Origin: Ottelia alismoides
Taxonomy: Eukaryota > Streptophyta > Magnoliopsida > Alismatales > Hydrocharitaceae
NCBI GenBank assembly: GCA_037367405.1
Contig: JAZKJV010007260.1
Location: 124,001-188,000 of the forward strand
Reading direction: 5' to 3'
DNA length: 64,000 nucleotides
The notes under the pieces were generated by a model, which saw nothing but the letters and a program-made list of their open reading frames with translations, did no database searches and had not been told where the DNA came from. Shown in pieces: positions 1 to 12,769 of the stretch (positions within the stretch are counted from its first letter, which is position 1; each line of letters begins with the position of its first letter). Position numbers and translations under genes: made by a program.

Positions 1-2298
1 GAGCGGGATGAAATCACGGGAGAAGCCCTCAAAGGGGCGGATACTTCATTCCTTTTTCTCAATGGATACAGGAGGTCTGGGGCTCCTTATATAGCCTCTC
101 CAGAGCCTCCAAGTCCCACCACTGGACGATGTGGGACTAAACACTGGATGGGGTAAATGGATCCTGCTACAACACAATAGGCGCATACAACTAATGCTCC
201 AACACTCCCCCTCAAGCTGGAGCATGCAATGCTCAGCTTGGACAAACAGAAATAAACTCAACTCAACGCTACAGGACACTACGGACAATATCAACCCAAC
301 GCGCACATTGCTGCAGTCGAGGACGTTGCTTCTCATGCCGTGCATGTGAGGAGGACGAACGGGCTGGAGTGTGAGTCAACTGAAGACTCGGAACCTGACC
401 ATCGAGTCTGAACTTGCGCCTGAAGTCTCCTCGTCGGAGAACTGGGTCTCTCCCATCTGGCTCAGAGAATGGTGCACTGCTCTGGTGTACTTATGATACC
501 ACATGAAAACCCTTGCCTTCAAGGGAATGGTCCTCTGCTCTGGAGTCCCTATGGCTCACATGAAAACTCTTGCCTGACAACAAGAAGATTGATGGGGACC
601 TCTGACAATGATGGCAACTTCATCTGAAATTGACCGCACACTTGTGCGTGTCTGAAACTGGAGACTCGGAAGACCATCGTCGAGTTTGAAACCGAACTGT
701 AGAGTCTGAAAAACTGGAAGGTCTGGAAATCTGCATCTGAATCTGGAAGAAGACCCGTGACTCTACACCATACTCCCCCTTTCTCCCATACTGGTCGGAA
801 TGACATCATCGACCAAGTTGGGAGAAGACAAGATAAACGGGGATACAAAACATCCAAAGAACTTGCGGCTTTTCTTTTTTTTTTAAGCCGTCATCTTTTT
901 TTTTCGTAAGCCGTTCTATTTTTTCGGCTTTTGCATCCTTTTTTTTTCGAAATCATTTTTTTATTTGCGTACGGCTTTCTTTTTTGTACGCGACCTTTTT
1001 TTTCATCATTTTTTTAAACATTGCTCCCCTTTTTTTTTACACCGTAGCCCTTCCTCTTTTTTTTTAATGGACCGTGTCCCCTCTTTTTTTTTTAATACCC
1101 ACGGCCCATTTGGGCAACGTAACATAAAAAAAGAGAAGACATTTAAGGCCATCGGGCCCCTTATGCGCCACTAGGGTTCCCACTACTGGGAACCCATCAA
1201 ATAAAAGGAACCGCTGCCGTTACTGGAGAGAGCGGGAGGGGTTGCTGCCTGGGCGTGGCTGCCTCCGCCTGGAGAACTTGAAGACGCGCCGCCAAGAGGG
1301 AGGCCATGAGGAGTCGCCGCCGCCTCTGGAGCTGGAGATCTCGCGCATCGCGAGATGGGAGATCCGATCGGGCTGAGCCCATCCGATCCCATCCGATCGG
1401 GCTGAGATCCGATGGGAGATCCATGCCTGGATGAGTCGAGGAGGTGGAGGTCCTCCGCCTGGATGATGCGACATACTTGAGGCGGGGAGGTGCTAATATC
1501 GGCGCACGGTGCGCTGCAGATCGCAGCCGCCTTGGGGTTGTGTCTGGGATCCCACATCGAACTGCGCCTGAGGAGATCGGCGGTGATGATTTCGCGGGAT
1601 TGTGCGAGAGCTGCGCACGGGGGCTGTGGTGTTTTGCGTGGAAGATGAAATCGCCTGGAACCTTTGGATGTTTGAGCGTCTGTACGCCGCTTGGGTTCCG
1701 CGCCTTTGTGTAGGCTAGGGTTTCTACTTGAGAAGATGCCCCGTGAAGAAGATGCCCTGTGATCTGGAGCCACCGTGATAAGGATTCTGGAGATTGAACC
1801 CTGAGAACTGAATATCGAAAGGCTTGCGCGAGGTGCTGCGCGCAGTAACGTGAAACCGCCAATCATTACAAATGAATCTTGAACAAATACAGATCTTGAA
1901 AAGATCTTCAAAAACCATCAAAATCGATTCTAAAAAAAATCTCAAGAACAAATCCTCGAGAATCGACCCGCTCTGATACCATGTTAGAAAATCGGAAGCG
2001 GGAGCGTAAACATGGATAAAATAAATAAGAACAAGAAGAACGCGGGATTTTTACGTGGAACCCTACTCCGTGAGGAGCGGGATGAAACCACGGGAGAAGC
2101 CCTCAAAGGGGCGGATACTTCATTCCTTTTTCTCAATGGATACAAGAGGTCTGGGGCTCCTTATATAGCCTCTCCAGAGCCTCCAAGTCCCACCACTGGA
2201 CGATGTGGGACTAAACACTGGATGGGGTAAATGGATCTCCTTCAGGATCCATTTACCCTGCTACAACACAATAGGCGCATACAACTAATGCTCCAACA
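1..2298 (-). mobile_element. Non-autonomous LTR retrotransposon, copy 1 (3' LTR cut by window edge)
   Basis: Positions 1-204 are the inner part of one LTR and 1983-2298 the full second LTR, both in reverse orientation. The reverse complement of the initiator-Met tRNA primer site (gctctgatacca) lies at 1971-1982, beside the right LTR, and a polypurine tract in reverse (ctccccctcaag) follows 204. Primer site on the right and purine tract on the left make this a minus-strand element. The internal part (205-1970) has no gag, protease, integrase or reverse transcriptase. It holds a T-rich stretch (870-1130) and a GC-rich stretch (1180-1720), and both recur in the copy at 2930-5730. Priming type and LTR layout suggest mobilisation by a Copia-type partner, which is inference. 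Confidence 0.85.
1983..2298 (-). repeat. 5' LTR of non-autonomous element copy 1
   Basis: A 316-bp LTR read on the minus strand, bounded by TG...CA and abutting the primer site. It contains a TATA-like tatataagg motif and a hairpin with 13-bp arms (2225-2237 and 2246-2258). The partner LTR at 1-204 has kept only one hairpin arm (151-163). Confidence 0.85.
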
Positions 2299-2924
2299 TT
2301 AACCATTAGCATATCCACGACCTAGACACCTTCTCCATCTTGATTTAGAGCAATACAATTGGATCAATGTACTTGTGGTTTTATCGATCATTCCTTTGAT
2401 GACCGGTATGATAGTATATAATATACACTCACCAATATGTCCATCTTAAAACATTTTTAATGACCCTAAATTTCTAGTCATATCAAGCAATCATGTTGGT
2501 TTTTGCATGTAAAAGTTGTCCTACTATTATAGGATAAAATAGGGTTTTATCATGAAACATTCATTCAATAGTGATTTATGTTTTAATCAAATATTTCCAT
2601 AAATATATGAAGTATCAATTAATCATGACAAATTTAGAATTTCCTTGATTGACATTGAATGATAAACACATTAAGAAAGTTTTTGTGATGATCTAATCAT
2701 CTTCCGACCTATCTCCACTAAATATGGGATATCTAGGGCAAATGGAGTCGGAATGGTGCGAAATAAATCCGATCCGTTTGCTGGTTAAATTCTTTACTTA
2801 ATTAGTGTGTTTCTAACATATTTCATGACTGGAAAACTTTATCACAAAATTAATTTGTTACAGATCTGTGATCACATGCAAAAACAATTTCACTACGGCA
2901 ACTTTTCGAATAGATTCATCTTTG
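2299..2924. other. AT-rich stretch between the two LTR elements
   Basis: About 630 bp with no supported gene or element. It continues at 5736 once the plus-strand LTR element is removed, so both sides belonged to one older sequence. Confidence 0.5.
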
Positions 2925-2929
2925 GTGTC

Positions 2930-3253
2930 TGTTGGAGTAATCATTGTATGCGTCATGAGTTGTAGCAGGGTAAATGGATCCTGGAGAAGATCCATTTACC
3001 CCATCCAGTGTTTAGTCCCACATTATCCAGCGGTGAGACTTGGAGGCTCTGGAGAGGCTATATAAGGAGCCCCAGACCTCCTGTATCCATTGAGAAAAGC
3101 AATAGAAAACACGCCCCTTTGAGGGCTTCTCCCGTGGTTTCATCCCGCTCCTCATGGAGTAGGGTTTCACATAAAATCATGGTGTTCCTTGTCTATCTTT
3201 CTTGTTATTATGCTCTGTTTATCGTTTCCGCTTCCGCTTCCGATTTTCTAACT
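2930..3253 (+). repeat. 5' LTR of non-autonomous element copy 2
   Basis: Begins TGTTGGAG and ends CT, where the partner LTR ends CA. It has a TATA box (tatataagg around 3059) and a hairpin with 13-bp arms (2968-2980 and 2989-3001). Confidence 0.88.
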
Positions 3254-5405
3254 TGGTATCAGAGCGGGTTCGATTCTCGCGGATTCATTTTCGAAGATTC
3301 AGTTTTTTTATCGAGATTCGATTCATTGTTCATTCGTGAAGATTTGTTAAGATCATGTTCAAGTTCGGGTCTCTTAAAACCCTAAAAATATTTGCCATCA
3401 TCGTTTATAAGTCAAGGGTCTCTATTCCTGCACCGTATGTCATCTCCAGCAGATTTGAGCCCTTTCCACGCGTGAAGGGACCGTCCTGTTCCAGTCTGCC
3501 GTCGCAGCCCCCGCATATGGCGAGCTCCCCTCCTCGCTGCGCAAGAATTCCCGCACACATCCCTCGTTTCACTTCTCCAGAATCGCAAGCGGGCCTCTTC
3601 TACCCTCGTTTCACTTCCAGGCGTTCCATACGCCCGAAGCAGGCGGCATCATCAACACCAACCCGCCAAACCCCCTCTCGCGCAGGTGGCGCGTCACGCT
3701 CAACTCCTGGCGGTGCCTCCTTCCAGAGGCGGCGCATCCCTCAGATGTCAGATTCCAGGCCGCTTCCCTCTCGCGCAAGATGGCACGATTCCATGTCATG
3801 GCGCGAATTCAGGCGCACAGGTCATTCACGATGGGGCTCCGTGAAGCCCCTCCTCCCTCCGGATCGCATCGCCCAGACGTGATGCCTCTGTAGACGGCGA
3901 GATCTTCCAGAACGACGGCATCCCAGGGCGCGGCATCCCTCGGTGCAACATCCTCAGGCGACACCCCTCCAAGTCCATCGCGCGTACGCGCGAGCCTCCA
4001 TCTTCCACTGCGTGTTCTGCGCCTCCTTTCCTGGAGCTCCCGGTGAGGAGCCCTAAGCGCAGGCGGCGCGCCCAGGCGCCTAGCGGCACACCCATCGAGC
4101 CCCTTCAGGGGCGGTGGCCTTTCACGAGAGATGGGGTTCCCCAGGGGAACCCTAATGTGTTTTTTTAAATAAAAAAAGAAGAGAGAAAAACGGGGGAGAA
4201 GTGGCCTGCCGTACGTGACTTTTTTTATAAAAAAAGGAAGAGGGAGGTGATTGCCCAAGTGGGCCGTGCTTGTTAAAAACAAAAAAAGGAGAAAGACGAA
4301 AAAAATTTGTGTTTCGAAAAAAAAAGAAAAAAAGGCGCGTACAAGAAAAAGCCGTACGCCAAGTAAAAAAAATGTTTTCAAAAAAAATATGGCGGCTTAA
4401 AAAAATGATGATGAAAAAAAAATGAAAAGCCACAAGAAATGTTCATGTTTTATGTACCCCCTATCTTGCTTGTCTTCTCCCTACATTGTCGATGTCAGTG
4501 TTTCCGACAAGTACGGGAGAAAGGGGGAGTATATGTAGAGTCACAGGTCTTCTCCAGATATCAGAGATTCTGATGCCAGATACAGTTTATCCAGACCAGT
4601 CAGATGTTCAGACTCTAGAGTTCTTCAGATCAAGATTTTCATGCGCAATTCCAGTCTCGAAGTTCAGATTCCGAGTCCCATTTTGATGCGCAATTCCAGA
4701 CTCGACAGATTGGTTAGAGTCCAAGTTCGAGGCACTCCATGATGAGGCCCATTTTCGAGATCTCTAGAGAGAGACTCATTTTCAGACACGCACATGGATG
4801 CGGTCATTTTCAGATGAGCACATGTTGCCATCATTTGTTCGTGGTCCCCATCATTATTCTTGTTTTGTCGCCAGAGTTTTCATGTGAGCCATAGGGACTC
4901 CAGAGTAGAGGACCATTCCCTATGCCATGTTGGCAGGGATTTTCATGTGGTATCATAGGTACACCAGAGCAGTGCACCATTCTCTGAGCTAGATGGAAGA
5001 GACCCAGTTCTCCGAAGAGGAGGCTTATTTCAGACTCCATTCTCCAGCGACCGTGGACTCCGACGAGGATTGCACAACCACAACCCTTTTCAGTTCGGAC
5101 CTTTTCAGAGATGGAGTAGTTGTCCACATTATTGTGGTGGGCCAGAGTACTCTGACGAGGAGACTCTTTCAGTTGCAGTGACTCTGACAGGCGCAGTTCA
5201 GAGCACATGCTCTCCGACGGGGAGATTCAGCAGACTCACACTCCAGCTCGTTCATCCTCCTCACCTGCACGACATGAGAATCAACGTCCTCGATTGCAAC
5301 AATGTGCACGTTGGGTTGATATTGTCCGTAATGTCCTGTAGCGTTGAGTTGAGTTTATTTCTGTTTGTCCAAGCTGAGCATTACATGCTCCAGCTTGAGG
5401 GGGAG

Positions 5406-5730
5406 TGTTGGAGTATTCATTGTATGCGTCATGAGTTGTAGCAGGGTAAATGGATCCTGGAGAAGATCCATTTACCCCATCCAGTGTTTAGTCCCACATT
5501 GTCCAGCGGTGGGACTTGGAGGCTCTGGAGAGGCTATATAAGGAGCCCCAGACCTCCTGTATCCATTGAGAAAAGCAATAGAAAAATACGCCCCTTTGAG
5601 GGCTTCTCCCGTGGTTTCATCCCGCTCCTAATGGAGTAGGGTTCCACGTAAAATCATGGTGTTTCATGTCTATCTTTCTTGTTATTATGCTCTGTTTATC
5701 GTTTCCGCTTCCGCTTCCTATTTTCTAACA
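5406..5730 (+). repeat. 3' LTR of non-autonomous element copy 2
   Basis: 325 bp, TG...CA, followed directly by the GTGTC duplication. Hairpin arms are at 5444-5456 and 5465-5477. Confidence 0.9.
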
Positions 5731-5735
5731 GTGTC

Positions 5736-8160
5736 AACCTTTGTTAAATAATTTGAGGACATATTTAGACATTCTAAATACTTATTACCCAAAAATTCGT
5801 TCCAACAATGTACAAACAGTAGCTTTTCATTTTAGTGAAAAATTAGTCGAAACAAATATCTTATGCATAAATAACAAATTCCTGCGCAATGGATATACAA
5901 ATATTTGTTCCCTTAAGGTTTGGATCAGATCCAAGCCCTTTGACCAAAGCTTTGATACCACTTAAGGCTATGGTTTAGGTCTTAGCACATCACAGAAGTG
6001 TGAATATTGCATCATATGCGACGTAGGTCGATTAGTCGTACTAGTCGCAAGGGGCAAAAAAAAGTAAAAAAAATTCTTTTGACGATTGCGATCCACGTGT
6101 CTCTAAACGATGAGACCTCATGTCTCAAGTCCGATCCAACGAAGAGAGCGCTCTCGGGCACGCGGATTATACGTGTGCTTCCCGCAATCCGAGTTGACGA
6201 TCCAAGCATGGAATCTCGTGATTTCGTCTCACGAAATCTGTTGTCTTCTTTACGAGCACGAGGAACCGAAGACGAAGATCCGCGAGCAATCGATCCGGCA
6301 ACGCAACGACGATGATGTTTTCCTAACCCTAGGGTGGTCGGCCGCCATGGGTTGAGATGGGAAGAGCTTGGACATGTGTATGAGAGAGTGAGATTTTTCG
6401 TTGCTTCATCTTGTGTAGAGAAAAGCCCTAAGGTTGGCTTTTCTTTTATGCAAAATAGATGGCTATGATGCAATTCTAATTCAAATCAATAGTCTGTCTT
6501 TATTGCAAAGCAACAACAATTAATTAATTTAAAAGAAATAAATAAGTTGAAAAATGTTCTTCAGCAAATTTAATTTCATTTAAATCAATCAATTGTCATG
6601 AATAAAGTAGGACCAGAGAGCGACCTTCCATGAAAGAGGAAAGGAGATAGCCTCCTTCCCCATTAGGAGAGGTGGACGTCCAAGCCAAGATTGGAGAGGG
6701 ATTTTCTCTCTCCAATCACCTTCAAATGTAATCTTATTACATTAATTCTTTATTCATAGGATTATTTGTCTACAAAATATCACCAAATAATTTGCAAATT
6801 ATCTGTGACAACTGCAAACAAGCCATTGATTAAATATGAATCATATTCATCCATCCAACATTAACTTTAAATCATATGTACAATTAATTGATAATGCGAA
6901 TCCGATTCACATTTAATTATATAATGTGAATCTTATTCACATTAACTTGTAAAGTGTAAATCATATTTATAATTAAATCTATGATATTATGAATCATATC
7001 CATAATATTTATAATTATTGTGGATAGTGATATCCACATTAAGCACATCCATGATAATTAATCTATTTTACTTATCCTAGATACCTCTCTTCATATGTTC
7101 AAATAATGTGAATCATATCCACATTATTAATGATAATTAAATCATATTTAATTATCAGTTTTCCAATGCTCAGATATTGTCAATATAATTATTCTTGAAT
7201 TCTTTCAAGAACAATGCGCCTTCTCCGCGGATACTTGGAGATAAGGACATATCGATTGTACATTCCATGCATAATGACTTGGATGTTTAGATCTTATCCC
7301 ATATACAGATCTAGGTGACCTTTCAAAGATTTTTGATTGAATCAAAGCGTAAATCTAATCTTCTCATTACTTCTGAATCGTATTCAGATCAATGTTCAAC
7401 ATTTGGACTAAGATCAGATTACTAATCTATTAAGAGGAGTTACTAAAATCCAAACCTGTTTCATCACTCCATCGAAATGGAAGTATCATGGTTATATAAC
7501 CGTTTAAAATCACATCACCCTCGAGTATTTCTAATACACGTACATCCTGCATACCGGAAGATCTAGAATAAACTCGAAGTTTTGATCACATTTGAACTGT
7601 CTTCTTCGGGGTTTTACTCATTTGATCATTGGGAGTTGGTATCGATCATATGCTTTCCAAAAGCATATATCATACTTTTCAAATCCTGTCTTGTTTACAA
7701 AATTAGACGACGGGCGTTAGAATTTTGTTTATCCCAATATCTCACGAATGAACTCATGTCTTCCAATTCAGTAGTGATCTTGTATGATCCATTTGAGAGA
7801 TCATCTTACTCACATGCCCTTGTATGCACACCTGCTTGCCGGTGTATAGAGCTTGATTAGGTCATCAACCTAATAGTCTCCCTGATATACATACTTAGAC
7901 ACATAGTAACACATCTGTTTCCGGTCAGAGGATGCGTGGTTGTAACGTGACAACGTACGATATAGGTCTTGGTTATCTCGATCTCATTAAGTCAACTCTT
8001 TACCCTAACTTATCGGGTACCTCTGACTCTCTATTCCTATGCAGAGGTCCTGCATCAAAAGGTCAGTCGAATACCCACCTCTAGAGTAAGGACTGTCATC
8101 TCCTTCTCAGGATGGAGATCCTTTCATGACAATGATTTGATGGTGCGAGATGAGCCCTCA
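5736..8160 (-). repeat. Degraded long LTR-like sequence, probably minus strand
   Basis: A reverse-complement primer-site-like motif (agctttgatacca) lies at about 5945-5957. What follows resembles a long LTR read on the minus strand: a moderately GC-rich part near 6000-6370, then AT-rich DNA with many variants of 'gtgaatcatattcacatt' (6830-7150). A possible outer end is near 8530, beyond the MITE at 8161. I see no partner LTR, target duplication or coding domain, so the limits and the class are tentative. Confidence 0.35.
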
Positions 8161-8471
8161 GGGTCTGTTTGGTTACTGGGTTAAACTGGGTTGGGCTGGG
8201 TTGGGGTATCCTCCAGTGAATAGTAGCTATTTGGTGGGTTGGGATGGTTGGAATGATAATTGTGATCTGATGTGACATTGATTATGTGTTATATTAACTT
8301 TTCTAATGATTATAATATGTTTTTATGTTAATAAGTGTATTAGAACAAGATTAAAAACCATTATACAAAGAAATTGTATGGTCAATACAAATAATCCCAA
8401 CCATGGAATGCAGGGTTGGATCTAGAGGTATGCCATGGTACCCTGGGGTACCCTGGCAACCAAACAGGCGC
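8161..8471. mobile_element. Tourist-like MITE (PIF/Harbinger type)
   Basis: Imperfect terminal inverted repeats (GGGTCTGTTTGGTTAC on the left; the right end ends aaccaaacaggcgc) are flanked by a 3-bp TCA duplication (8158-8160, 8472-8474). Length is 311 bp with no coding capacity. A 3-bp T-A-like duplication and a CTGTTTGGTT terminus are typical of Tourist MITEs. Confidence 0.75.
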
Positions 8472-8640
8472 TCAATCTAACCCTATAGATATCATCTCAG
8501 TACTAGCCTCTATGATCCAACCATTGAATCAACAACTGTATGATTATTAATATGACCATGGTACATAACCTTAATTGTACTAAGGAATCTATTATGCAAA
8601 TTAGTTATTCTTTATTTCAGATCAGAGAATGATTTGCAAT

Positions 8641-9613
8641 CATGGTATGAAAAAACTAGCCTCGATGCGGTCAAGGCGTACGCCTCGAGGCATGGCGGTC
8701 TTTTTTAGCCTCGAGGCGTACGCCTCGATTCAGTCTAGTGAGGCATGCGCCTCAGGAGGTTGAGGCGTTGCCTCGAGGCGTGCCGCCTCGAGGCGATCGA
8801 GGCATTTTTGCTTTTTTTAAGGTATTTTTTTCATGATTTTAATGGTTTACTTGGTAGTTTGAGAAACTTATAAATATATGTGTCTTTAGGATAATTATTG
8901 TACGAGATAAATGCCTAATTTTAATGTTTATTTCGTGCTCATAACTTCATATTTACTATTAATTGTGTCCAACTATTTCGTAAACTCTTACTATTTCTCT
9001 TTTAATGAATTCATTCATAAATATCAAATCCAACAATACTCGTAAACTTAATGAGCGTTGCAATATATAATAAAACGAAATAGAAAGGGTTCACGATTTA
9101 TCATGCTACCATATATTATATGTTTAACGTATAACATAAATTTTGTCGACGTATATTTAACTGTACTTTTAATTACAATTATATTTCAAAGATTTGCTCG
9201 AAATGGATTTGATTCACGGTTTCTCGTGCGGCCATATATTACATATTAGACACAACATAAATACCTTGATGTATATTTAATCGTACTTTTAATTACAACA
9301 ATATTTCAAAGATGGATTTGTATTGTTTAATTCGTTCACAATATTTATAGACAATAAGCTCATCTTTGTTTGGATGAAAATGTGTAGAAAGAGATCTGAT
9401 GTTGTTCTATCTTCTATTCTGGTGTTCTTATCTCTATTATATCATCATATTTTATAGTGTTAAGTATTATATATCTGGCAAAGAACATATAATTACATTG
9501 CCACATATATAATTATAGTTTTTTTGCATATTTTTCTCTATAAACTGAGGCTTACACCTCGCCTCGTTTTCGAGGAAAATGCCTCGATCCGTCTTTCGCT
9601 TTTTCAAACCTTG
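8641..9613. mobile_element. Non-autonomous hAT element with CCTCGAGG-type subterminal repeats
   Basis: The terminal inverted repeats are CATGGTATGAAAAAAC on the left and, read inward, CAAGGTTTGAAAAAGC on the right. A perfect 8-bp duplication TTTGCAAT flanks it (8633-8640, 9614-9621). Near the left end, copies of GCCTCGAGGCG and related motifs cluster at 8660-8800. A smaller cluster lies near the right end (9550-9600). The interior is AT-rich with no transposase. Confidence 0.88.
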
Positions 9614-9621
9614 TTTGCAAT

Positions 9622-12500
9622 AGCATTTATTGCATAGTGGCTCGCTGTGAGCTCGTATGTCCAACATAAGGATCACCCGATTAGCTATGTGGGCATGCCT
9701 TTGATTTGTGGCTGCCTACACTATTCAGATTGGCTAATGGAGAAGCTAGAGTGAAAACTCATGGGCTAGAGGGCCTCTTATTTATAAGGGGTATTCTGCT
9801 GATGGAGAAGCTAGAGTGAAAACTCATGGGCTAGAGGGCCTCTTTTTTATGGTATTCTTCAAACAACAGATTCCTGAGAGATTCTTAATTGATTATCAGG
9901 ATTTACAACCCTCCATGTTAATTTTGTAATTGGAAAATGGTATTGTAAGGATGTAGACCTCCTAAAAGAAGGCGTGTATAAAAATAAGAATTGAACATAT
10001 TTCAAGAGAAATAAATGATAAAAAAATGATTCACCAATCTAAATAATAATATATTAGTATGGTTCGAGAGGAAGTAGCAAGGATCCACTCGAACACTAAA
10101 ATAAAGCAACTGATTTAGTAGCATCAGCTGCAAGAAGGGCTCTGTGTCATTATTAAAAAATAGCTTGGTGGTATGTTAACGAATTTGTCTACTATAGAAA
10201 CGAGACTTCATAAGTCCATGAACTTAGAGCGGAGCAAAGAATGTGTAAATTCAGATGTCTTCCAATAAGAGATGCAACAATGTTGAAGAGACAATTATCT
10301 ACTTTGCAAACATATTTAGGCGGGATCGTTTAATCGTATAATGATGCTGTAATAGAATGATAGTATAGAGGGGTAATATGCACCACAATCTCGTTGAACT
10401 AGAGAATTCCTTCAAAGGTTGTTCTCCATTTGATAAACTAACTTTTTAAGAACTAGCCCGGGCTGTGGGAAGGCCATCACCATTTCAGCATTGCACCATT
10501 TATATCTAAATATTGATGCAAGTAGTGGGAGGGCCAATAGCAAAATTGACAATTGCAATTTATTGAAAACTGAAATATGTACTTCATGAAAATCCTTTCT
10601 TACATACAATTGGCTTTTCACTTTTCAGGCTCGTAACTTATCAACGTAGGGCAATTCGTGGGTGTTAACTAACTGTATTTCATAACCTACGTAGACTGTA
10701 TATCTTTCCAAAAGTAAAAAAATATTACCTGACCTGGATTTCCTTTTTAAAAAAAAGGAGAGAAAGGATAACCACTCTAGTTCAGTAACCAGCCCAATTC
10801 TACGTATCCTTTTATATTCTATATGTTGGTCAACTACTGGTTCCTCCCTTGATTTTGCAAATGCAGTCGAAGCGATGACCTTGAGGTTTTTTCTTGAATT
10901 CACAGCAGGAAGCCCGAGACAGCCGACTGTTTGGTCCTCTCGGCCTTTCAAGTATTGTTGGAAGAGTCATATATTCTTTGAGGACGCCTGTGGATCACGG
11001 CCCGGTACAGAACAGGTAACTGGTCGCCATCATTTCCTTTTCATATCCTTTTGTTATCCCGTTCAGCGAATTCCCCAGTTGATGTGCTGTTTTTGGTATA
11101 ATTCTGTTCGTCAGCCGTGCTGGAATGAGCCAAGATCTACCTGTTTTGGCCGTGGAACTGGATGTCAGTGAAATGACCAAGGGACCGAAACCATAGCAGT
11201 TTGTATTGTAGGATCAGAATAACAGATGGAACTCGGATTCCTGAGTATTATGGGAATTAGAAATTCATGTCTTATCGGTGCCATGCGCCTGATTTTTAGG
11301 CAAGCCATTAGGGGAAAAAGATCCACTGTCTTGGAATGATCTTATGATAAAATTTACAGACTGCCATTCAGATCATGTTTTGTTTCGGAATAAGATTTAT
11401 CCAACTTGCAATAATGTGTCAACCACCGATGATCGGCTTCTTTAACCGTTTGCGATTTTTTCCGGTTACCGTAAATGCATGGGATCACGAGCTTGCTGAA
11501 CTTTGGCATGTGTTCTCTTTGAATCTTTTGCAGAGTAACTTCGGTGTATGTTCTCTTTGAATCTTTTGCAGAGTAGTTTCTGAAGTTTTGTGGAGTTGCT
11601 TCTCACCGAGTTGTCTTAGTAAAAAAAGGTTTTTTACGTGGATATCCCTGTAATCATTCAATACTGTTTAATTAGCCTTCTGTTACATGTAATTACATGC
11701 AAACCCTTGCAAATGATGATTTATTTAAAACATATAATAATTAATTTTGAACATTCTGGGTATCACCGTGCTAAAGCGCATCAAACAGGGACCATATTCA
11801 ATGTTAAAAATTAACCGTCTTTTACTCAGGAACAAGGAAAGAAAAACCAGGTTTTTTTCCTTATTCCTAGGATAACTACATTCCTTTCTTATTCCACAAC
11901 TATTAATGGAATGTTATTTTCCTTCATTTAATCAATCATTACCGTTTCTCTCCTTGTCCACGATATTTCTTTCTAACAAACACCAAACAAATTAATAATA
12001 AAAATAATTCCTTGCATCCCACATTATCCCGCTAACAAAAAAAGCAATATGGAATAAATCTTCTTAACCCTTATTTAACCTCTTCATCATGTCTTATTCT
12101 TCAAGTAAGCACAGCCATAATCGATCATATCTTATTCTAGTCGGTATGCAAAAAATAATGGCATTTTTTTGTCATTTTTACACGTGAACATGAACCCATA
12201 AAGACAAAAGTGATGATTTCTGTCATTTCTTAGCATCATACAATCCATGGACATTTGCGTAAATAATAATAATAATCTTATAGCAGAAAAAGACAATGGT
12301 ATGGATGTAATACCGAACAATTATATGCGCATCTACCTTTAAAAAAATCGTGTTTCACCAGCCAGTTGGACAAATTTTCGGTTGGGAGTTTGGCACAAAT
12401 CTAGTCGTTCTAATATTTTGTTTGATACTCACCTTAAGCAAATGTGAACGGCCGACCAGGGAGCAAGGGAGAAGTCAAGTCCTCAAAAGGCGAGCAGCCC
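9622..12500. other. Gene-poor host DNA with a 65-bp tandem duplication
   Basis: No gene is supported. A unit beginning atggagaagctagagtg occurs at 9737 and 9802, a direct repeat of period 65 bp. Modest ORFs around 10625-11180 on both strands have no recognisable domain. They overlap each other and I could not assign them to a family. Confidence 0.45.
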
Positions 12501-12509
12501 TCCTCGCAC

Positions 12510-12645
12510 GAGCTATTTCTCAGAATGGAGAGAGAGAAGAAACTATCTCCCATTCTGGGTATCGGCTGGAAATATTTCCCGAACTGGGTATATATCGGCA
12601 AATGGTTTGCCGCTTGCCTATGTGGCGCGACAAACCATTTGCCGT
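12510..12645 (+). repeat. MULE left terminal inverted repeat
   Basis: Begins GAGCTATTTCTCAGAATGG and matches the reverse complement of 21113-21247 with scattered differences. It includes two facing copies of the ggcaaatggtttgcc motif. Two more copies lie just inside, to 12700. Confidence 0.9.
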
Positions 12646-12769
12646 GCTTATGTGGACAGAGCGGCAAATGGTTTGCCGCCTACGGCAAACCATTTGCCGC
12701 GAATGGCCATTCCCGCCCAAACCTGCCTTAACTTTACATGCTTGCTTAACTTTACCATATACATATTTA

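Larger units (their letters stand above)
2930..5730 (+). mobile_element. Non-autonomous LTR retrotransposon, copy 2, complete
   Basis: The 5' LTR (2930-3253) and 3' LTR (5406-5730) share the same start and nearly the same end, and a perfect 5-bp duplication GTGTC flanks the element (2925-2929, 5731-5735). The primer site tggtatcagagc is at 3254-3265 and a purine tract ttgagggggag precedes the 3' LTR. The 2.15-kb interior has no retroelement domain: GC-rich stretch about 3420-4130, A-rich stretch about 4160-4430, then low-complexity sequence. Short ORFs here look fortuitous. The two LTRs differ at scattered positions, so the insertion is not recent. Confidence 0.92.

Noticed and set aside
3008..5441. 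Several ORFs of 60-190 codons inside the non-autonomous LTR element
   Set aside because: They cross LTR boundaries or low-complexity tracts, overlap on both strands and carry no retroelement or other domain.
8650..8810. Clustered short palindromic repeats that superficially suggest a CRISPR-like array
   Set aside because: The spacing is irregular, the genome is a plant, and they are the subterminal repeats of a hAT element with an 8-bp target duplication.
10625..11180. Overlapping ORFs of about 100 codons on both strands
   Set aside because: No recognisable family, and neither reading can be linked to neighbouring exons.
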